Source of the DNA: a virus
Length of the DNA stretch: 27,011 nucleotides
IMG/VR virus record: IMGVR_UViG_3300020204_000303
Coordinates: 1-27,011 of that record
Direction: 5' to 3' (one strand)
This document shows positions 26,910 to 27,011 of the stretch, in pieces. The notes beneath the pieces were generated by a model. That model was not told the origin of the DNA. It did not search any database and saw only the letters and a list, made by a program, of their open reading frames with translations. The first letter of the stretch is position 1; each line of letters opens with the position of its first letter. The translations under genes and the position numbers were made by a program.

Positions 26910-27011
26910 AAAATTCCTTTCGTAGCGAGGATTTGTCCCTCAGTCTATCATACTTCTTTTTGTTTTGTGCTACACGCATTCGGTATTTAGCGCTAAGTAG
27001 ATCCTTTGCTA
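26890..27011 (-). CDS. C-terminal part of a gene continuing past the right edge
   Basis: The minus frame is open from the window's right edge (27009) to TAG at 26890-26892 and encodes a strongly basic end (KYRMRVAQNKKKYDRLRDK). It overlaps the following gene's start, as usual here. The start lies outside the window; function unknown. Confidence 0.55.
   Translation of the reverse strand, partial: AKDLLSAKYRMRVAQNKKKYDRLRDKSSLRKEFYVGEKI

Noticed and set aside
1-27011. CRISPR arrays, insertion sequences and integrase or attachment sites
   Set aside because: No regularly spaced repeats, transposase, integrase or tRNA-overlapping direct repeats were seen; the short repeats found are leader repeats or coding repeats.

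Overview
The window is part of a T4-like (tailed, contractile-tail lineage) bacteriophage genome of low GC. Every recognisable gene except the first is on the minus strand, genes are packed with ATGA/TAATG overlaps, and the left part carries the T4 replication and late-transcription block in T4 order: dsbA, 33, 59, (a HAD phosphatase), 32. A T4-type RNase H lies at 17.9-18.8 kb. Many of the unknowns are of the kind I associate from memory with marine and freshwater T4-like phages (cyanophage and pelagiphage types).

Layout. 1-1.3 kb: the 3' end of a plus-strand gene with an M15 peptidase domain, probably a virion protein, ending convergently at a hairpin with gene 32. 1.3-5.3 kb: gene 32 block, then a membrane-anchored SleB-type cell wall hydrolase. 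5.4-9.1 kb: small conserved genes, a two-piece (circularly permuted) tmRNA gene, a PD-(D/E)XK nuclease and a MazG-like enzyme. 9.1-9.36 kb: a GC-rich (57%) stretch that folds into many helices and is probably a structured noncoding RNA. 9.4-20.4 kb: early-type genes served by at least five strong sigma70-like promoters, all with 17-base spacers, four sharing TAGTGCTTGAC; the section includes a GP88-family protein, a SWIM zinc-finger protein, a ClpP-like protease, a sugar-nucleotide/glycan cassette (cytidylyltransferase, glycosyltransferase, RmlC-like and GalE-like epimerases) and RNase H. 20.5-24.9 kb: membrane and exported proteins, including a holin candidate and a secreted protein with three 22-residue Cys repeats. 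24.99-25.55 kb: six tRNA genes (Thr, Pro, Glu, Leu, Arg, Cys), all with encoded CCA. 25.7-27 kb: small unknowns and an AbrB-like/DUF2693-like fusion.

How the parts may work together. Early promoters of host type would drive the 9.4-20.4 kb genes; gp33 and DsbA point to T4-style late transcription, and a TATAAATA box lies just before the tmRNA. tRNAs, the tmRNA and the ClpP-like protease suggest that the phage supplements translation, ribosome rescue and proteolysis. The tmRNA tag reads ANDERFLMAA. From memory, ANDERFALAA-type tags and split tmRNAs occur in a Cupriavidus/Burkholderiaceae lineage, so a freshwater betaproteobacterial host (for example Polynucleobacter) is a reasonable but unproven guess.

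The most interesting items are the permuted tmRNA with its own tag, the GC-rich structured RNA at 9.1-9.36 kb (possibly HEARO/omega-RNA-like but without a nuclease partner), the four 11-base repeats before gene 32, the repeated early promoter cassettes with apparently leaderless genes, and a small membrane gene broken at a run of five T.
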